This document shows positions 16,770 through 25,315 of a stretch of 32,600 bases of DNA, piece by piece; the stretch's first letter is position 1; each line of letters opens with the position of its first letter. Source of the stretch: Rhizorhabdus sp. (GTDB taxonomy: Bacteria; Pseudomonadota; Alphaproteobacteria; Sphingomonadales; Sphingomonadaceae). Made by a program: the position numbers and the translations under genes. The notes under the pieces were generated by a model. It saw only the letters and a program-made list of their open reading frames with translations, was not told the DNA's origin and ran no database searches. The stretch covers positions 1-32,600 of the forward strand of contig NZ_JAGMXV010000029.1 of assembly GCF_018006725.1 (NCBI RefSeq), in the 5' to 3' direction.

Positions 16770-17705
16770 TTATTCGGCGCAGAGGATCTGGAAGCACTTG
16801 TCCTCCAGCACGCGGGTCGCGCGCCCGCAGGTGTAGCCTGCGATCTGCTCGCTGTGGTTCTTGCCCGGCAGCAGGTCGACATGGCCCTCGAAGTCGAGCC
16901 AGTTGCCCCAGTGCATGCCCGACCGGACGAACACGGGCAGGCGGCGATAGCCGCTGCCGTCGACCGTCAGCGTGGACGAGCGCTTATAGGCGCTGGCGTT
17001 GCCGATCTCGGCCATCATGAAGTCCATGCCGAGGAAGTCGAGCACTTGGCCCGTCTGAAGCGCCTGACGCATCATCGGGTTATAGTCCCGGTTCGTGACC
17101 TGCATGATGTTCAGCAGATCCTCTTCCTGTTCGGCCGTGATGATGATCACGGGCCGCTCGGCCGATAGATCGACCAGGCGCTGCCGCATCAGCTTCTTGA
17201 TGCCGATCAGCTTGGCGAGCGTCAGGCCGGTGGGCGTGCCCGTGTTGCCATAATCGACCGCCATGATGTTGGCCGACTTGAACGCCACGGTCTGGAGGTT
17301 GTCCTCGGTGCCGGTGTAGGCGGTGCCGTAGAAGCCTTCGAGGAACTTGTCGTCCTGGTAGCGGCGAATGGCGGTGGCGACCCGGTTGACGATCGGCGAC
17401 TTGATGTCGACTTCCGTCGCCAGCTTGTCGTCGGGGTCGATCATCACCGCGACCTGCGCGCGCTTCGGCTTGGTGATCCACCGGCGGATGACGTCGGGAT
17501 CGGTGGTCTTGGTGTCACCGTTCCGCTCGTCGATCTCCTCGGCGTAGATGTCGCTGAAGCGATCTTCGATCTGCTCGAACTTGTTGTTGTAGGCGCCCAT
17601 GCTGCCGCACAGGCCACGAAACTTTCCGGGCATTTCGTTGAGTGCGAACTCAACCGCCTTGCGGAAACCGATCGTACGGACGACGTCTGCGTAATCAACG
17701 GCCAT
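16770..17705 (-). CDS. Major capsid protein
   Basis: A 311-residue protein with HK97-fold podoviral character. It has an N-terminal YADVVRTIGFRKAVEFALNEM, a basic and acidic middle (WITKPKRAQVAVMIDPDDKL; IVNRVATAIRRYQDDKFLEGF, helix), YNPMMRQALQTGQVLDFLGMDF, and a C-terminal GCGRATR-like RATRVLEDKCFQILCAE. The segment DFMMAEIGNASAYKRSS and the following strand-rich part resemble the phage capsid family that includes other Bbp/sphingomonad podoviruses. It lies next to the scaffold and portal genes. ATG 17705 has a GGGGG Shine-Dalgarno at good spacing, better than the upstream in-frame ATGs. The gene is isolated by hairpins on both sides, consistent with separately boosted expression. Confidence 0.85.
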   Translation of the reverse strand: MAVDYADVVRTIGFRKAVEFALNEMPGKFRGLCGSMGAYNNKFEQIEDRFSDIYAEEIDERNGDTKTTDPDVIRRWITKPKRAQVAVMIDPDDKLATEVDIKSPIVNRVATAIRRYQDDKFLEGFYGTAYTGTEDNLQTVAFKSANIMAVDYGNTGTPTGLTLAKLIGIKKLMRQRLVDLSAERPVIIITAEQEEDLLNIMQVTNRDYNPMMRQALQTGQVLDFLGMDFMMAEIGNASAYKRSSTLTVDGSGYRRLPVFVRSGMHWGNWLDFEGHVDLLPGKNHSEQIAGYTCGRATRVLEDKCFQILCAE

Positions 17706-17874
17706 GATGACCCCCATCTGAAACGACTTGCGAAGTTTCGATCGGGGAGACGGCAATGCTGCCGGGCCGGTCTGACGGGATTTCGACCCGCCTATTACGC
17801 CGCTGCTTTCGCGGTTGCACCGGAGCCGTCAGAGGACGGGGAGGCCGGATGCCGACAGCCACAGAGGGCGATCG

Positions 17875-17903
17875 GTCGGGCGGGACAATAAATCCCGCCC
17901 GAC
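17875..17903 (-). terminator. Perfect 11-bp hairpin between scaffold and capsid genes
   Basis: GTCGGGCGGGA (17875-17885) pairs with 17893-17903 around a 7-base A/T loop. It lies 7 bases past the scaffold stop in a 205-base gap; the rest of that gap shows nothing else. It lacks a U-run, so it may attenuate upstream transcription or act as a processing site that stabilises the capsid transcript. Confidence 0.6.
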
Positions 17904-17910
17904 TCCATGG

Positions 17911-18765
17911 TCAAGAGGCTTTGCGCTCCCGCTGCGCTGCTTCCTTTCGGGCGATGGCCTCGACAAGCCGGGCATATTCCTGGCTTTCGGCCGAACCGTC
18001 GACCTTGACCTTTGCGCGCCAGTCGGCATCCGCCATCTTCGCATTCAACGTCGCGTCCGGGTCGCCGCCGCTACCGAAGCCGCCGGTTCGGTCGCCATCG
18101 ACGCGCGGATGTTCGCCCATCGCCTCGCCGATCCGCATGAACAGCTCGACCGCTTTCCGGTCGCCCAGCGTCTCGGTCAGCTTGTTCGCCGTGTCGCCAT
18201 CCAGCCCGAACTTGCGCGCCGCATCCTGTGCGAGCCGTTCCTTGACCACATAGTCCGCGCCCAGCTCGGCCTTCAGCGCCTCGATCGACGCCAGCCCTTC
18301 GGCCCGCTTGGCTTCGGCGGCGGCAGCCGCATCGCCCTGGAGCTTTGTTGCCAGCTCGTTGTTCCAGCCTACCAGCCCCTCCACCTGGCGCGGGGTCAGC
18401 CCCAGCTGGTGCGCGATCGGGCGGAACTGGTCGGCCAGCGCGCTGTCGGCGCCATCGGGCAGCGTGATCTGATAATCTGCCGGGTCCTTCGGCCGACCGA
18501 TGGCCTCGTAAAAGCCCTCCCATGCCGCCTGGTCCGCATCCTTGCCGGGCACGATGACCCGGCTCGACGCGAGCCGCTTGGTTTCGATATGCCCGCGCGC
18601 CAGCGCCTCGATGTCCGCATAGCGTGCCAGTGTCGGGTCGCCGCGAAGATCCTCCGACAGCCCGCCCAGCCATTCCGGGGTTGCGGTCGCACCGCCGCCC
18701 TCGCCACCGGGCGCGGTCAGGATCGCCGCGCCGCCTTCATTCCCGCCTTCCGTGCCGTCACTCAT
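17911..18765 (-). CDS. Capsid scaffolding protein
   Basis: A 284-residue acidic, helical protein. Its first 30 residues are Gly/Glu-rich and disordered (MSDGTEGGNEGG), followed by LSEDLRGDPTLARYADIEAL, the typical opening of podoviral scaffolds, then PADYQITLPDGA, helices with AAAAAEAKRAEGLASIEALK, and a basic C-terminus (EAAQRERKAS) suited to capsid binding. Its place just before the major capsid gene is the standard one. The GTGA-free start ATG 18765 overlaps the preceding stop by 8 bases. No protease motif was seen. Confidence 0.85.
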   Translation of the reverse strand: MSDGTEGGNEGGAAILTAPGGEGGGATATPEWLGGLSEDLRGDPTLARYADIEALARGHIETKRLASSRVIVPGKDADQAAWEGFYEAIGRPKDPADYQITLPDGADSALADQFRPIAHQLGLTPRQVEGLVGWNNELATKLQGDAAAAAEAKRAEGLASIEALKAELGADYVVKERLAQDAARKFGLDGDTANKLTETLGDRKAVELFMRIGEAMGEHPRVDGDRTGGFGSGGDPDATLNAKMADADWRAKVKVDGSAESQEYARLVEAIARKEAAQRERKAS

Positions 18766-19084
18766 CTTCGGTCTCCCTCAATTCGCGCCGCAGCGCCTCC
18801 AGTTGTTGTCCGTTCAGTCGCAGTCTTTCCTGCAGGTGCAGCCACACCTGTCGTCGGCCCTCCATGATCAGGATTTCGTCGCGCGCGTCGCGGCGGTACG
18901 TCGTCGTATCGGCCATGCAGAAAGCCGCGATATCGTCGAGGACGATCCCCGCCGATCCGGCCAGCGGCCCGTCGCGCTTGAACAGCGCGGCATAGCTGGC
19001 ATAGCGATCGGCCTTCCGCCGGATGATGTTGCGCAGGTCGCGCACGCGCTGGGCGACCGCCTCCGCATCGTCACGCAGCGACAC
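18758..19084 (-). CDS. Small Bbp19-like structural-module protein
   Basis: A 108-residue charged helical protein. The segment FKRDGPLAGSAGIVLDDIAAF, then an ARDEILIMEGRRQVWLHLQERL helix, matches my memory of the short Bbp19-type phage proteins found between portal and scaffold genes; their function is not established. It starts at GTG 19084, overlapping the portal stop by 14 bases, and overlaps the scaffold start by 8 bases, so its translation is coupled on both sides. Confidence 0.65.
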   Translation of the reverse strand: MSLRDDAEAVAQRVRDLRNIIRRKADRYASYAALFKRDGPLAGSAGIVLDDIAAFCMADTTTYRRDARDEILIMEGRRQVWLHLQERLRLNGQQLEALRRELRETEDE

Positions 19085-20729
19085 CGGCGCCTCCGTTCAA
19101 CCGGGCGAGGTCCGTCGCCACCTTCGACACGACCGGCGCGGCCTCCAGCAGCTGCTGTGTCTGCCCCTGCTGCGCCATGGCTTCCTTGCTCGCCGCCTTT
19201 TCGTCGTCGTCGGCCTCCCACGAAGCCGGCACCCCGTTGATCCGCGCGAGCCCCGCCAGCACCTTGTCGAAGGGATATTGCGTCAGGAATTGATCCACGA
19301 GCGCGGGCTTCGCCTGCATCAGCGGGGTGGCGCCCTCCAGCGTGCGGAAGAAGCCCGCCGCCTGGTCGGCCATCTGCGCCCGGCGCAGCGGATTGTCGTA
19401 CATCAGCTGAAACAGGCCGCCAGCCTCGCGCACCTCGGGCGGCATGTCGTCGAGCAGCCCCATCTCCCACATCAGGTCGATCTCGCGCGCTGCCATCGGG
19501 TCGAACCACTCGGTTTCCTGCCGCCCCAGCGGCGACAGCAGCACGCCTTTTTCGCTGGCCCGCTCCATGACGTCGGTCGCCGACACATGGGTCTTTTGCT
19601 CCTGCCGGACCTGAAACAGATCCTCCCACAGCGCCCGCTTGATCACGGCCCGCGACTGGTCGAGCAGTGCCATCGCCGGCGCGAGGTCGGCGCCGTCCAG
19701 AAGCTGCTTCAGCATTGGGTTCTTGTCGTAATCGAGCCCGCCATAAGTGATCCCCCCGGCGAAATAGCGGATCAGCTGGTCGGCCATGTCGTCGGTTGCA
19801 AGCAGCGGCGGTTTCGCCGCCAGCTCCACCATCGTGATCAGGTCTTTCGCCATTTCCTGCGTTCCGCGGATCGCCGGCATCACGTTCATGACCGGACCGC
19901 GCCCATAGGTTTCGGTCGGCGACTTCTCGAACCGGCTGTAGATCGTCGGCATGACCCGATAGCCGCCTTCGTCGAAGATGACCTTGTCCCGCGTGGAGAC
20001 ATAGAGGCTCTGGATCGGCTTGCCGCGCTTGTCGGCGCGCGTTTCGTCATGGTCGGCGCGCGGCCGAACGACCTGCAGGAACTCGAGCTTTTCTTCCGGC
20101 TTGTTGTCGCGCATGGCCCGCTTCACGCATTCGGGGGCCTTGTCGCCCCATTTCTGCTCGGCCTGCCGCGCGGTCAGCGTGAATTTGCGGTGGATCGTGT
20201 CGATCCGGCCCCATGCATTTTCGCGGACATAGAGCTGCCCGATATGCTCTGACCGGTAGTAAAGCCCCATATAGCGGCCCTTGTTGTCGCGCATCAGCTC
20301 GGGCGTGATCGCCTGGTTGCCGAACGCCAGCAGCGACGCCACGCTCTCATGCGACTGTTCCGCGAAGCCGCACGATGCCGCCGATCGCAGGGCGAACAGC
20401 TGCGAGGTTTTCAGCTCATACCACTGCCGCACCCGCCGGTTGTTCAGCAGCGCGTCGTCGCGCGGCGCCAGCGACTGCCAGCGCGCCCCGCGCGGCATGG
20501 TGTAGCTTTCGAACACGGCACAGCCATGATCGAGCGCCAGCATCGCCGTTTCGTCGTAGATCCGCGTCGTGCGCCGCATCCCCTGGGTGCGCGAATAGCC
20601 GCCCGTGCTGAAGTCCGCCTGGCGGGGAAGGACATGCTCCGCGACGTCCTGCCACTGGCTTTCGAAATTGCTGCGGTCCGTCTCCATGACGCCCTGCTGG
20701 CGCATGATTTCGGTTGCATCTTCCATCAT
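19071..20729 (-). CDS. Portal (head-tail connector) protein
   Basis: A 552-residue protein with strong features of podoviral head-tail connectors: TDRSNFESQWQDVAEHVLPRQADF near the N-terminus, RTTRIYDETAMLALDHGCAV, YYRSEHIGQLYVRENAWGRIDTIHRKFTLTARQA, and ETYGRGPVMNVMPAIRGTQEM in the middle. It forms the dodecameric ring at the packaging vertex. The C-terminal end is Gln/Ala-rich. Two consecutive ATGs lie at 20729 and 20726 with GGGGGA upstream. Order terminase, portal, Bbp19-like, scaffold, capsid resembles BPP-1-type temperate podoviruses. Confidence 0.92.
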   Translation of the reverse strand: MMEDATEIMRQQGVMETDRSNFESQWQDVAEHVLPRQADFSTGGYSRTQGMRRTTRIYDETAMLALDHGCAVFESYTMPRGARWQSLAPRDDALLNNRRVRQWYELKTSQLFALRSAASCGFAEQSHESVASLLAFGNQAITPELMRDNKGRYMGLYYRSEHIGQLYVRENAWGRIDTIHRKFTLTARQAEQKWGDKAPECVKRAMRDNKPEEKLEFLQVVRPRADHDETRADKRGKPIQSLYVSTRDKVIFDEGGYRVMPTIYSRFEKSPTETYGRGPVMNVMPAIRGTQEMAKDLITMVELAAKPPLLATDDMADQLIRYFAGGITYGGLDYDKNPMLKQLLDGADLAPAMALLDQSRAVIKRALWEDLFQVRQEQKTHVSATDVMERASEKGVLLSPLGRQETEWFDPMAAREIDLMWEMGLLDDMPPEVREAGGLFQLMYDNPLRRAQMADQAAGFFRTLEGATPLMQAKPALVDQFLTQYPFDKVLAGLARINGVPASWEADDDEKAASKEAMAQQGQTQQLLEAAPVVSKVATDLARLNGGAGVAA

Positions 20730-20776
20730 CGGATCATCCCCCGCTTATGGGCCTCGGCCCGCCATTCCCCGTCGCT

Positions 20777-20810
20777 CCCTCGCGTACGCGCACATGCACG
20801 CACGCGAGGG
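20777..20810 (-). repeat. Palindromic hairpin between RyR-domain and portal genes
   Basis: CCCTCGCGT (20777-20785) and ACGCGAGGG (20802-20810) form a perfect 9-base stem with a purine/pyrimidine-alternating loop. It lies in the 88-base gap before the portal gene. A related palindrome lies inside the terminase gene at 22045-22066. Confidence 0.5.
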
Positions 20811-20817
20811 GCGCCCG

Positions 20818-21783
20818 TCATCCGAAAATCAGGTGGCCGCTGTCGAACATCGCGGCGCGGCCATTGCCCGCCGGCAGACCGCCGGGGATCTCGCACTTGG
20901 CGACCGGCTTGCCATCGGCGATCAGCCACGCATGGTCGATCCGCACGAATGCCGCGTCGCGGTCGATCTCGATCCGGCGCGTCAGCAGCGCGCGGCCGCC
21001 ATCCTTGCGGAAGTCGGCCGGCGACAGCTCGATCGGCTTGATGTCGTCGATCTGCCCGCCCTCTTCGGAGAAGACGAGCGAGGTTGCCCCGGTCAGCGCC
21101 GCTTCCAGCGCGGTCGGAGCCTTGTCCGCCAGCGCCAGCATGACCGCCCGTTTCTTCTTCGGCGCCTTCGGGTTGGCGAGCTTGTCGAGCTTGCCTTCCA
21201 ACGTCTCGACCTTGGCCGTCGCCGCGCCGAGCTTGCCTTCCAGCTCGCCGACCTTGTCCTTCGCCTCCGACAGCAGCCCGATAATGTGATCGGCCGCGCT
21301 ATACTCCCCGCTATACGCCTGCGGCTCATAGCCGAGCGCCACGATGGCGGCGGCGATCTTCCCCATCTGTGTCGCAAGCAGAAGGATCCGGCCCTCGTCT
21401 TCGTCGGCGAGCGGACCGAAGCCGCCTGCCGTTGCGTGTACCAGCGTGCGGAACAAGCGGTCCTTGAACTGCTGGTCGGGGGGCAGCTGGTCGAACGGCA
21501 CAAGGCAAGGATGGGTTTTCTTCTTTTCGTCCTTGACCTCTCCGAACTTCCACCCCGCCGCCAGCTTGTGTTCCATCCAGCGTTCGTGGCTCGCAGCGTC
21601 GCCGGCATCCGGGTTCGCAAGGTGAAATTCGACGCCGACGATGGCGCTGTCGCGCTGCCAGTCGGGCGCTTCGGCCCACGGCTTCTGCGAGGTGTCGCCT
21701 CCATACTCGCACCAGGCTGCGTTGGCTGCGTGGCAGGCCATAGCTATCGCTGTGACGAAGCCGATCGAAAATGTTTTCCCCAT
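20818..21783 (-). CDS. RyR-domain protein, C-terminal region unassigned
   Basis: A 321-residue protein. Residues 1 to about 120 form a RyR domain like one of the repeats in ryanodine receptors: CHAANAAWCEYGGD, PWAEAPDWQRDSAIVGVEFH, HERWMEHKLAAGWKFGEVKD, KKTHPCLVPFDQLP, and FKDRLFRTLVHA. Phages and bacteria often carry such domains, but their ligand is not established in this setting. Residues about 165-205 are coiled coil (LLSEAKDKVGELEGKLGAAT), followed by a 110-residue beta-rich C-terminus of no recognised family. The first 22 residues look like a signal peptide but are helix 1 of the domain. ATG 21783 has AAGGA upstream. It sits between large terminase and portal, so it is expressed as a late, perhaps virion-associated, protein. 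Confidence 0.75.
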   Translation of the reverse strand: MGKTFSIGFVTAIAMACHAANAAWCEYGGDTSQKPWAEAPDWQRDSAIVGVEFHLANPDAGDAASHERWMEHKLAAGWKFGEVKDEKKKTHPCLVPFDQLPPDQQFKDRLFRTLVHATAGGFGPLADEDEGRILLLATQMGKIAAAIVALGYEPQAYSGEYSAADHIIGLLSEAKDKVGELEGKLGAATAKVETLEGKLDKLANPKAPKKKRAVMLALADKAPTALEAALTGATSLVFSEEGGQIDDIKPIELSPADFRKDGGRALLTRRIEIDRDAAFVRIDHAWLIADGKPVAKCEIPGGLPAGNGRAAMFDSGHLIFG

Positions 21784-21811
21784 AGTCCGTTCCTTTCCGC
21801 TCTTGTGAAAA

Positions 21812-22003
21812 TCAGACGCCCAGCAGCGCCTTCGCTCCCGCCGACGCGGGTTCCGCGCCGGTGAACCCCATCAGGACATTCGCCCCCGCACCGCGCCGCC
21901 GGCGCAGCTCATCCGCTGAAGCCGCATTCTCCGCCGCCATGTCGCGCGTCGCGACCGGCACCGGCGCCGGCATCTTGGGCTTTCCGAAAATCATCGTGCT
22001 CAT
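21812..22003 (-). CDS. Small conserved-looking protein between terminase and portal
   Basis: A 63-residue protein, MSTMIFGKPKMPAPVPVAT, then an Ala/Glu helix and RRRRGAGANVLMGFTGAEP. Short Pro-rich proteins with this general shape occur beside portal and terminase genes of many phages, with unknown role. ATG 22003 overlaps the terminase stop by four bases, which decides the start although the frame is open further upstream. It lacks membrane segments or motifs. Confidence 0.65.
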   Translation of the reverse strand: MSTMIFGKPKMPAPVPVATRDMAAENAASADELRRRRGAGANVLMGFTGAEPASAGAKALLGV

Positions 22004-23562
22004 GGCTGCCTCCCGCTGAAATAACCCTGCCCATGGTCGACCCTCTCGCGTGCACGCGCACGCGAGGCCCCGCGCCGGTCGGTCCGGCCGAGAACGAAAT
22101 CCATCATCCCTTCGGCTTCGAGCGCGCCGTACTGCTCGGCGTCGCAAATGTGGGTGTAGATCGTGTTCGCGATCTCCAGTCGGCCGCGCGCCTCGCCGTC
22201 GCCATTGGTCGCGTTCGCGTAGCGATAGCCGCCAAGATGGCCCCGGATCAGGTGGCGGCAGCGCGGGTCCACCGCATAGCCGTCGATCTCCGCCTGTGCC
22301 CGATGGATCGCTTCCAGGCGCGGCGTCTGCCGGTTCGTCTTGGCCGGTCGCACCTTGGCGCCGAGCGACTTGCTGAAGGCCCGCACCCAGTCATGTTCGT
22401 TGTCGGCGCGATCGGCTGCGGCGAAGGCCGCCGGGTCCGCCACCACGCGCAGCATGTCGGGTTTCAGGCTTGGAAAATGGTCGTTCAGCATCTGGCGGCA
22501 CATCTGGCCGAAGGCGGTGGGGCCAATCTTCATCAGCGTCTTGCCGTCCTCGTGCATGATCACCGCCTCGGCCAGCGTCCGGATCTGCGCCATCGGGGTG
22601 TGCTGCATGGCGGTCGCGGCGGCGTAGAGCCCCTGGTCGCACGACAGGATCAGCGGGCGGCTGCGATCCCATTCCAGCGGGCGGACATGCTGCTCGTAGC
22701 TGAAGCCCGGATTGACGGGCTGGCCGAACTGTTGCGGCACGAACTTGTTGTCGACCATGCGGGCGACGTAGCTGGGCCGGTGCTTGTTCAGCGCCGCCTG
22801 GATATTATAATATCCCTTCGGCAGGTTGTGCAGGTTCTCGGCGCCGGGCGAGCGCCCGCCGGGCTGGATGAACGTCTCGATCAGCTTGCGGTCGCCCAGC
22901 GCCTCCGCCAGCTCCGGCGACAGCAGCTCGCCCAGCTCCTTTTCGACCGCCAGCTTATAGACCCAGTTGTCCATGTAGGGCGCGTTGAGCGACAGGATGA
23001 TCTGCGGATCGACCACCAGCGACGGGTCGAGGTCACTGAAGCGACCGACGCGGCCCGACAGGAACGACAGCAGGTCCGGCGGCTGAAGGTCGGCTTCGTC
23101 AATCATCACCGCGTTGACTTCCCAGCCACGGCACGCCGCTTCGACGCCCTGGTCGCCGATCGCGCGAAACTCCATTTCCAGCTCGCAAATGTCGCTGGGC
23201 TGGCCGTACTCGTCTTCGTCGAGGATCAGGTTGAGCCTGTGCGAGTAGGGGGCCTTGCGGCTGAATACGCCGTCGCTTTCCGGGTGGATGCGGAACCAGC
23301 TCGGCAGCGTGTTCTTCTCGATCGACGGGTACGTCTCGCGGATGACCCCGCACCGCGCCTTGCGCCGCTTCCGGCCCTTGGCATCGAGCCTGAAGCCCTG
23401 CCGCATCCCGACCTGCCGCAGCTTCCGCAGCGCCGACATCGTCTTGGCCGAGCCGACCGGACCGATGATGACCGACAGGAACGACCGATCGTCCATGAAC
23501 GCTTCGGAAATCGGCCCCGGCGAATTGAGGATGCGCGTCTCGAAATTCGGATCGTCGATCAT
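22000..23562 (-). CDS. Terminase large subunit (ATPase and nuclease)
   Basis: A 520-residue protein. The ATPase motifs are GPVGSAKT (residues 34-41, Walker A), AVMIDEAD (151-158, Walker B plus Glu) and SLNAP (191-195, coupling motif). The C-terminal RNase H-like nuclease begins at ILSCDQG (Asp309), with ADPAAF as a likely second acidic site. It packages DNA into the prohead with the portal. The ATG at 23562 gives a four-base overlap with the methyltransferase stop and GGAG upstream; an in-frame GTG at 23571 would add three residues. The C-terminus is Arg-rich (RASRARARERV) and is encoded by a CGCG palindrome. Confidence 0.93.
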   Translation of the reverse strand: MIDDPNFETRILNSPGPISEAFMDDRSFLSVIIGPVGSAKTMSALRKLRQVGMRQGFRLDAKGRKRRKARCGVIRETYPSIEKNTLPSWFRIHPESDGVFSRKAPYSHRLNLILDEDEYGQPSDICELEMEFRAIGDQGVEAACRGWEVNAVMIDEADLQPPDLLSFLSGRVGRFSDLDPSLVVDPQIILSLNAPYMDNWVYKLAVEKELGELLSPELAEALGDRKLIETFIQPGGRSPGAENLHNLPKGYYNIQAALNKHRPSYVARMVDNKFVPQQFGQPVNPGFSYEQHVRPLEWDRSRPLILSCDQGLYAAATAMQHTPMAQIRTLAEAVIMHEDGKTLMKIGPTAFGQMCRQMLNDHFPSLKPDMLRVVADPAAFAAADRADNEHDWVRAFSKSLGAKVRPAKTNRQTPRLEAIHRAQAEIDGYAVDPRCRHLIRGHLGGYRYANATNGDGEARGRLEIANTIYTHICDAEQYGALEAEGMMDFVLGRTDRRGASRARARERVDHGQGYFSGRQP

Positions 23563-24047
23563 GCGGCCCACTCCGTCACGAGGGTGCCGGGAAGATCGCT
23601 GTTTCGCAGGCGGTTAGCGCCCTCACCATAGCCCGCCAAGGCGATCGGAGCGCCTGAATTGGCTGGCTGCGCTGATCCATCGGGCCGCAGAAAATTAACG
23701 CGGTGGCCGAGAAAAAGGATCAAATCTGCCCCTGTCCAGATTTGCCGGAACCATGCGGTTTCGGTGCGCGCGTGAACGAGGGCGATGCCTTGCCCATGCT
23801 CCGCTAGCTTGGCGAGCCAGCGGCCTATCAAGCGGCGATCGAACGGGGGGTTCAACCATACGAGCCCCTTCCAAGGCTGTGCTAGACCGTCGATTGCTTC
23901 GACGTAATTCTCCGCCGCGCAGTCCCAAGGCCGCACCGTTGCTGCGCAGGGGTCAAGGTCGAACGGTCCGAGCTGATCCAACAACCAGCGCGGGGTCAAA
24001 TGGACTTGGCTCTTGCCGATCGAGGTTTGATGGCTGCCCAGCGTCAT
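23559..24047 (-). CDS. Phage DNA N6-adenine methyltransferase
   Basis: A 162-residue protein with the compact phage Dam-type layout: LTPRWLLDQLGPFDLDPCAA (residues 17-36, SAM-binding first strand), ENYVEAIDGL, and the catalytic motif WLNPPF (residues 64-69, the DPPY-type motif), then ALVHARTETAWF. It probably methylates adenines in phage DNA, so protecting it from host restriction. It lies between small and large terminase genes and overlaps both by four bases (ATGA on each side). Its codon use looks less GC-rich than the terminase genes, suggesting it was acquired as a moron. Confidence 0.82.
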   Translation of the reverse strand: MTLGSHQTSIGKSQVHLTPRWLLDQLGPFDLDPCAATVRPWDCAAENYVEAIDGLAQPWKGLVWLNPPFDRRLIGRWLAKLAEHGQGIALVHARTETAWFRQIWTGADLILFLGHRVNFLRPDGSAQPANSGAPIALAGYGEGANRLRNSDLPGTLVTEWAA

Positions 24048-24655
24048 GCTTCGTCCCCCAGGTCGATATCCTTGGCGACGCGCACGGCCTTGCCATCGAC
24101 CGTGGCGCCGACCGGTTTCATCTCGCCGCGCTGCTCGATCACGCGCACGCCCCGGATCGTCGCGTCGACGGCGATCGGTTTCTTGCTTTCGAGGTAGGGC
24201 AGCAGCGCTTCCGCGCACCGGATGCGGAGCCCCTGCGCCTCGGCGTAGGACAGCCGCTCGATCACGACGTTCGGCTGGCCCGTTTTCTGGCTGAAGCTGT
24301 GGACCTTCTCCTGTTTCGACGCCTCGATCAGCAGTTCCGGGTCGGTCGCCTGGATCTCCATCAGGGTGAAGGCCGGATGCTGGCCCCGGCTCAGCAGCAG
24401 GCGCGCGAAGTCGTCGGTTCGCTTGTTGCGCGAGCCGGCCGGGCGCCCGCGCTTGCGCGCCTCGCGCGCGTCGCGCACGAGGGACAACTTCCCGGCATCG
24501 GCACCGAGCCGCTCTTTCGCTTCGAGGATCTCTTCCGGCGTCAGCGGGGAGAGCAGGTCGAGCTGTTCGCTCTCGGCGCTTTCCGCTGCCAGCATGGCCT
24601 TTGCGTCCGCGATGATGTCCGCGACCAGCTTTGCGTCGCCGCTGTCAGTTGACAC
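24044..24655 (-). CDS. Putative terminase small subunit
   Basis: A 203-residue protein. It has an acidic N-terminal helical region, then KRGRPAGSRNKRTDDFARLL, a basic AT-hook-like motif (RGRPAGS) followed by helices, an EASKQEKVHSFSQKTGQPN stretch, and a C-terminal beta-rich part. It is the first gene of the late operon, two genes before large terminase, where the small subunit normally lies, and its basic motif fits DNA recognition. The start is GTG 24655 with an AGGGAGGGG Shine-Dalgarno. No diagnostic HTH is evident, so the identification is by position and a family impression. Confidence 0.6.
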   Translation of the reverse strand: MSTDSGDAKLVADIIADAKAMLAAESAESEQLDLLSPLTPEEILEAKERLGADAGKLSLVRDAREARKRGRPAGSRNKRTDDFARLLLSRGQHPAFTLMEIQATDPELLIEASKQEKVHSFSQKTGQPNVVIERLSYAEAQGLRIRCAEALLPYLESKKPIAVDATIRGVRVIEQRGEMKPVGATVDGKAVRVAKDIDLGDEA

Positions 24656-25315
24656 GACCCCAGCCCCTCCCTAGCGTTGCGACCTTCGCGCCGGCTCCCA
24701 TGCCCGCGCGCTTCCCACGCCCCCGGCCCCGGCTTGCAGCGGTCCAGAACCGCGCCCCACCCCGGCCCGAGGGCGTCCATCCCCCACATTCGGACCCCCG
24801 GCCCCGGCCAGTCACGGCGAGGGAATGCGCCTCCCGGAGGGCCGACAGTGAAAGGGGAAGCGGGGACCGGTTCGAAATCCGGAAAATCTCGCGTGCGAGC
24901 AGGAGCGGGGAGACCGGCGCGCGAAGGGGGGAGCCGACCCCGGCGGCGAAGCCGCCGACCAGGTCGAGGCCGATCGGCTTCAGTCTGACAGACTGACGAC
25001 AGGCGGCGGAAAAGCCCAGCGGATCAACGCCTTGCGCCGATCCTTCCAACATCGCCCTTCCAACATGCTCCGATGCGGCACCGAAAAACGGCGGAAAACC
25101 GCCATTCCGCTGCGCGACCTCGACCAGGCCGAACCGCACCGATCGCCGAGCGGCATCGAGGCCCGCCGAGCAGCTGGCGACGCCACCCCCCCGCCAAAAC
25201 TTTCCCGCCACACCCCGCCCAAAGAGGCCCTTATCGGCCTGCCCAGTCACGGAACCGGGATATCCGGCCCATATTTTATTCGTTTCCAGTGACTTAGGCC
25301 GAAGGGCCGCTTTCC

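Noticed and set aside
21718-21783. Apparent signal peptide at the start of the RyR-domain protein
   Set aside because: The hydrophobic MACHAANAAWC stretch aligns with helix 1 of RyR domains in other phage proteins, so secretion is not inferred.
24869-24880. tRNA T-loop-like sequence GGTTCGAAATCC, possible attachment site
   Set aside because: It has an extra base relative to a true T-loop and no acceptor stem or cloverleaf around it.
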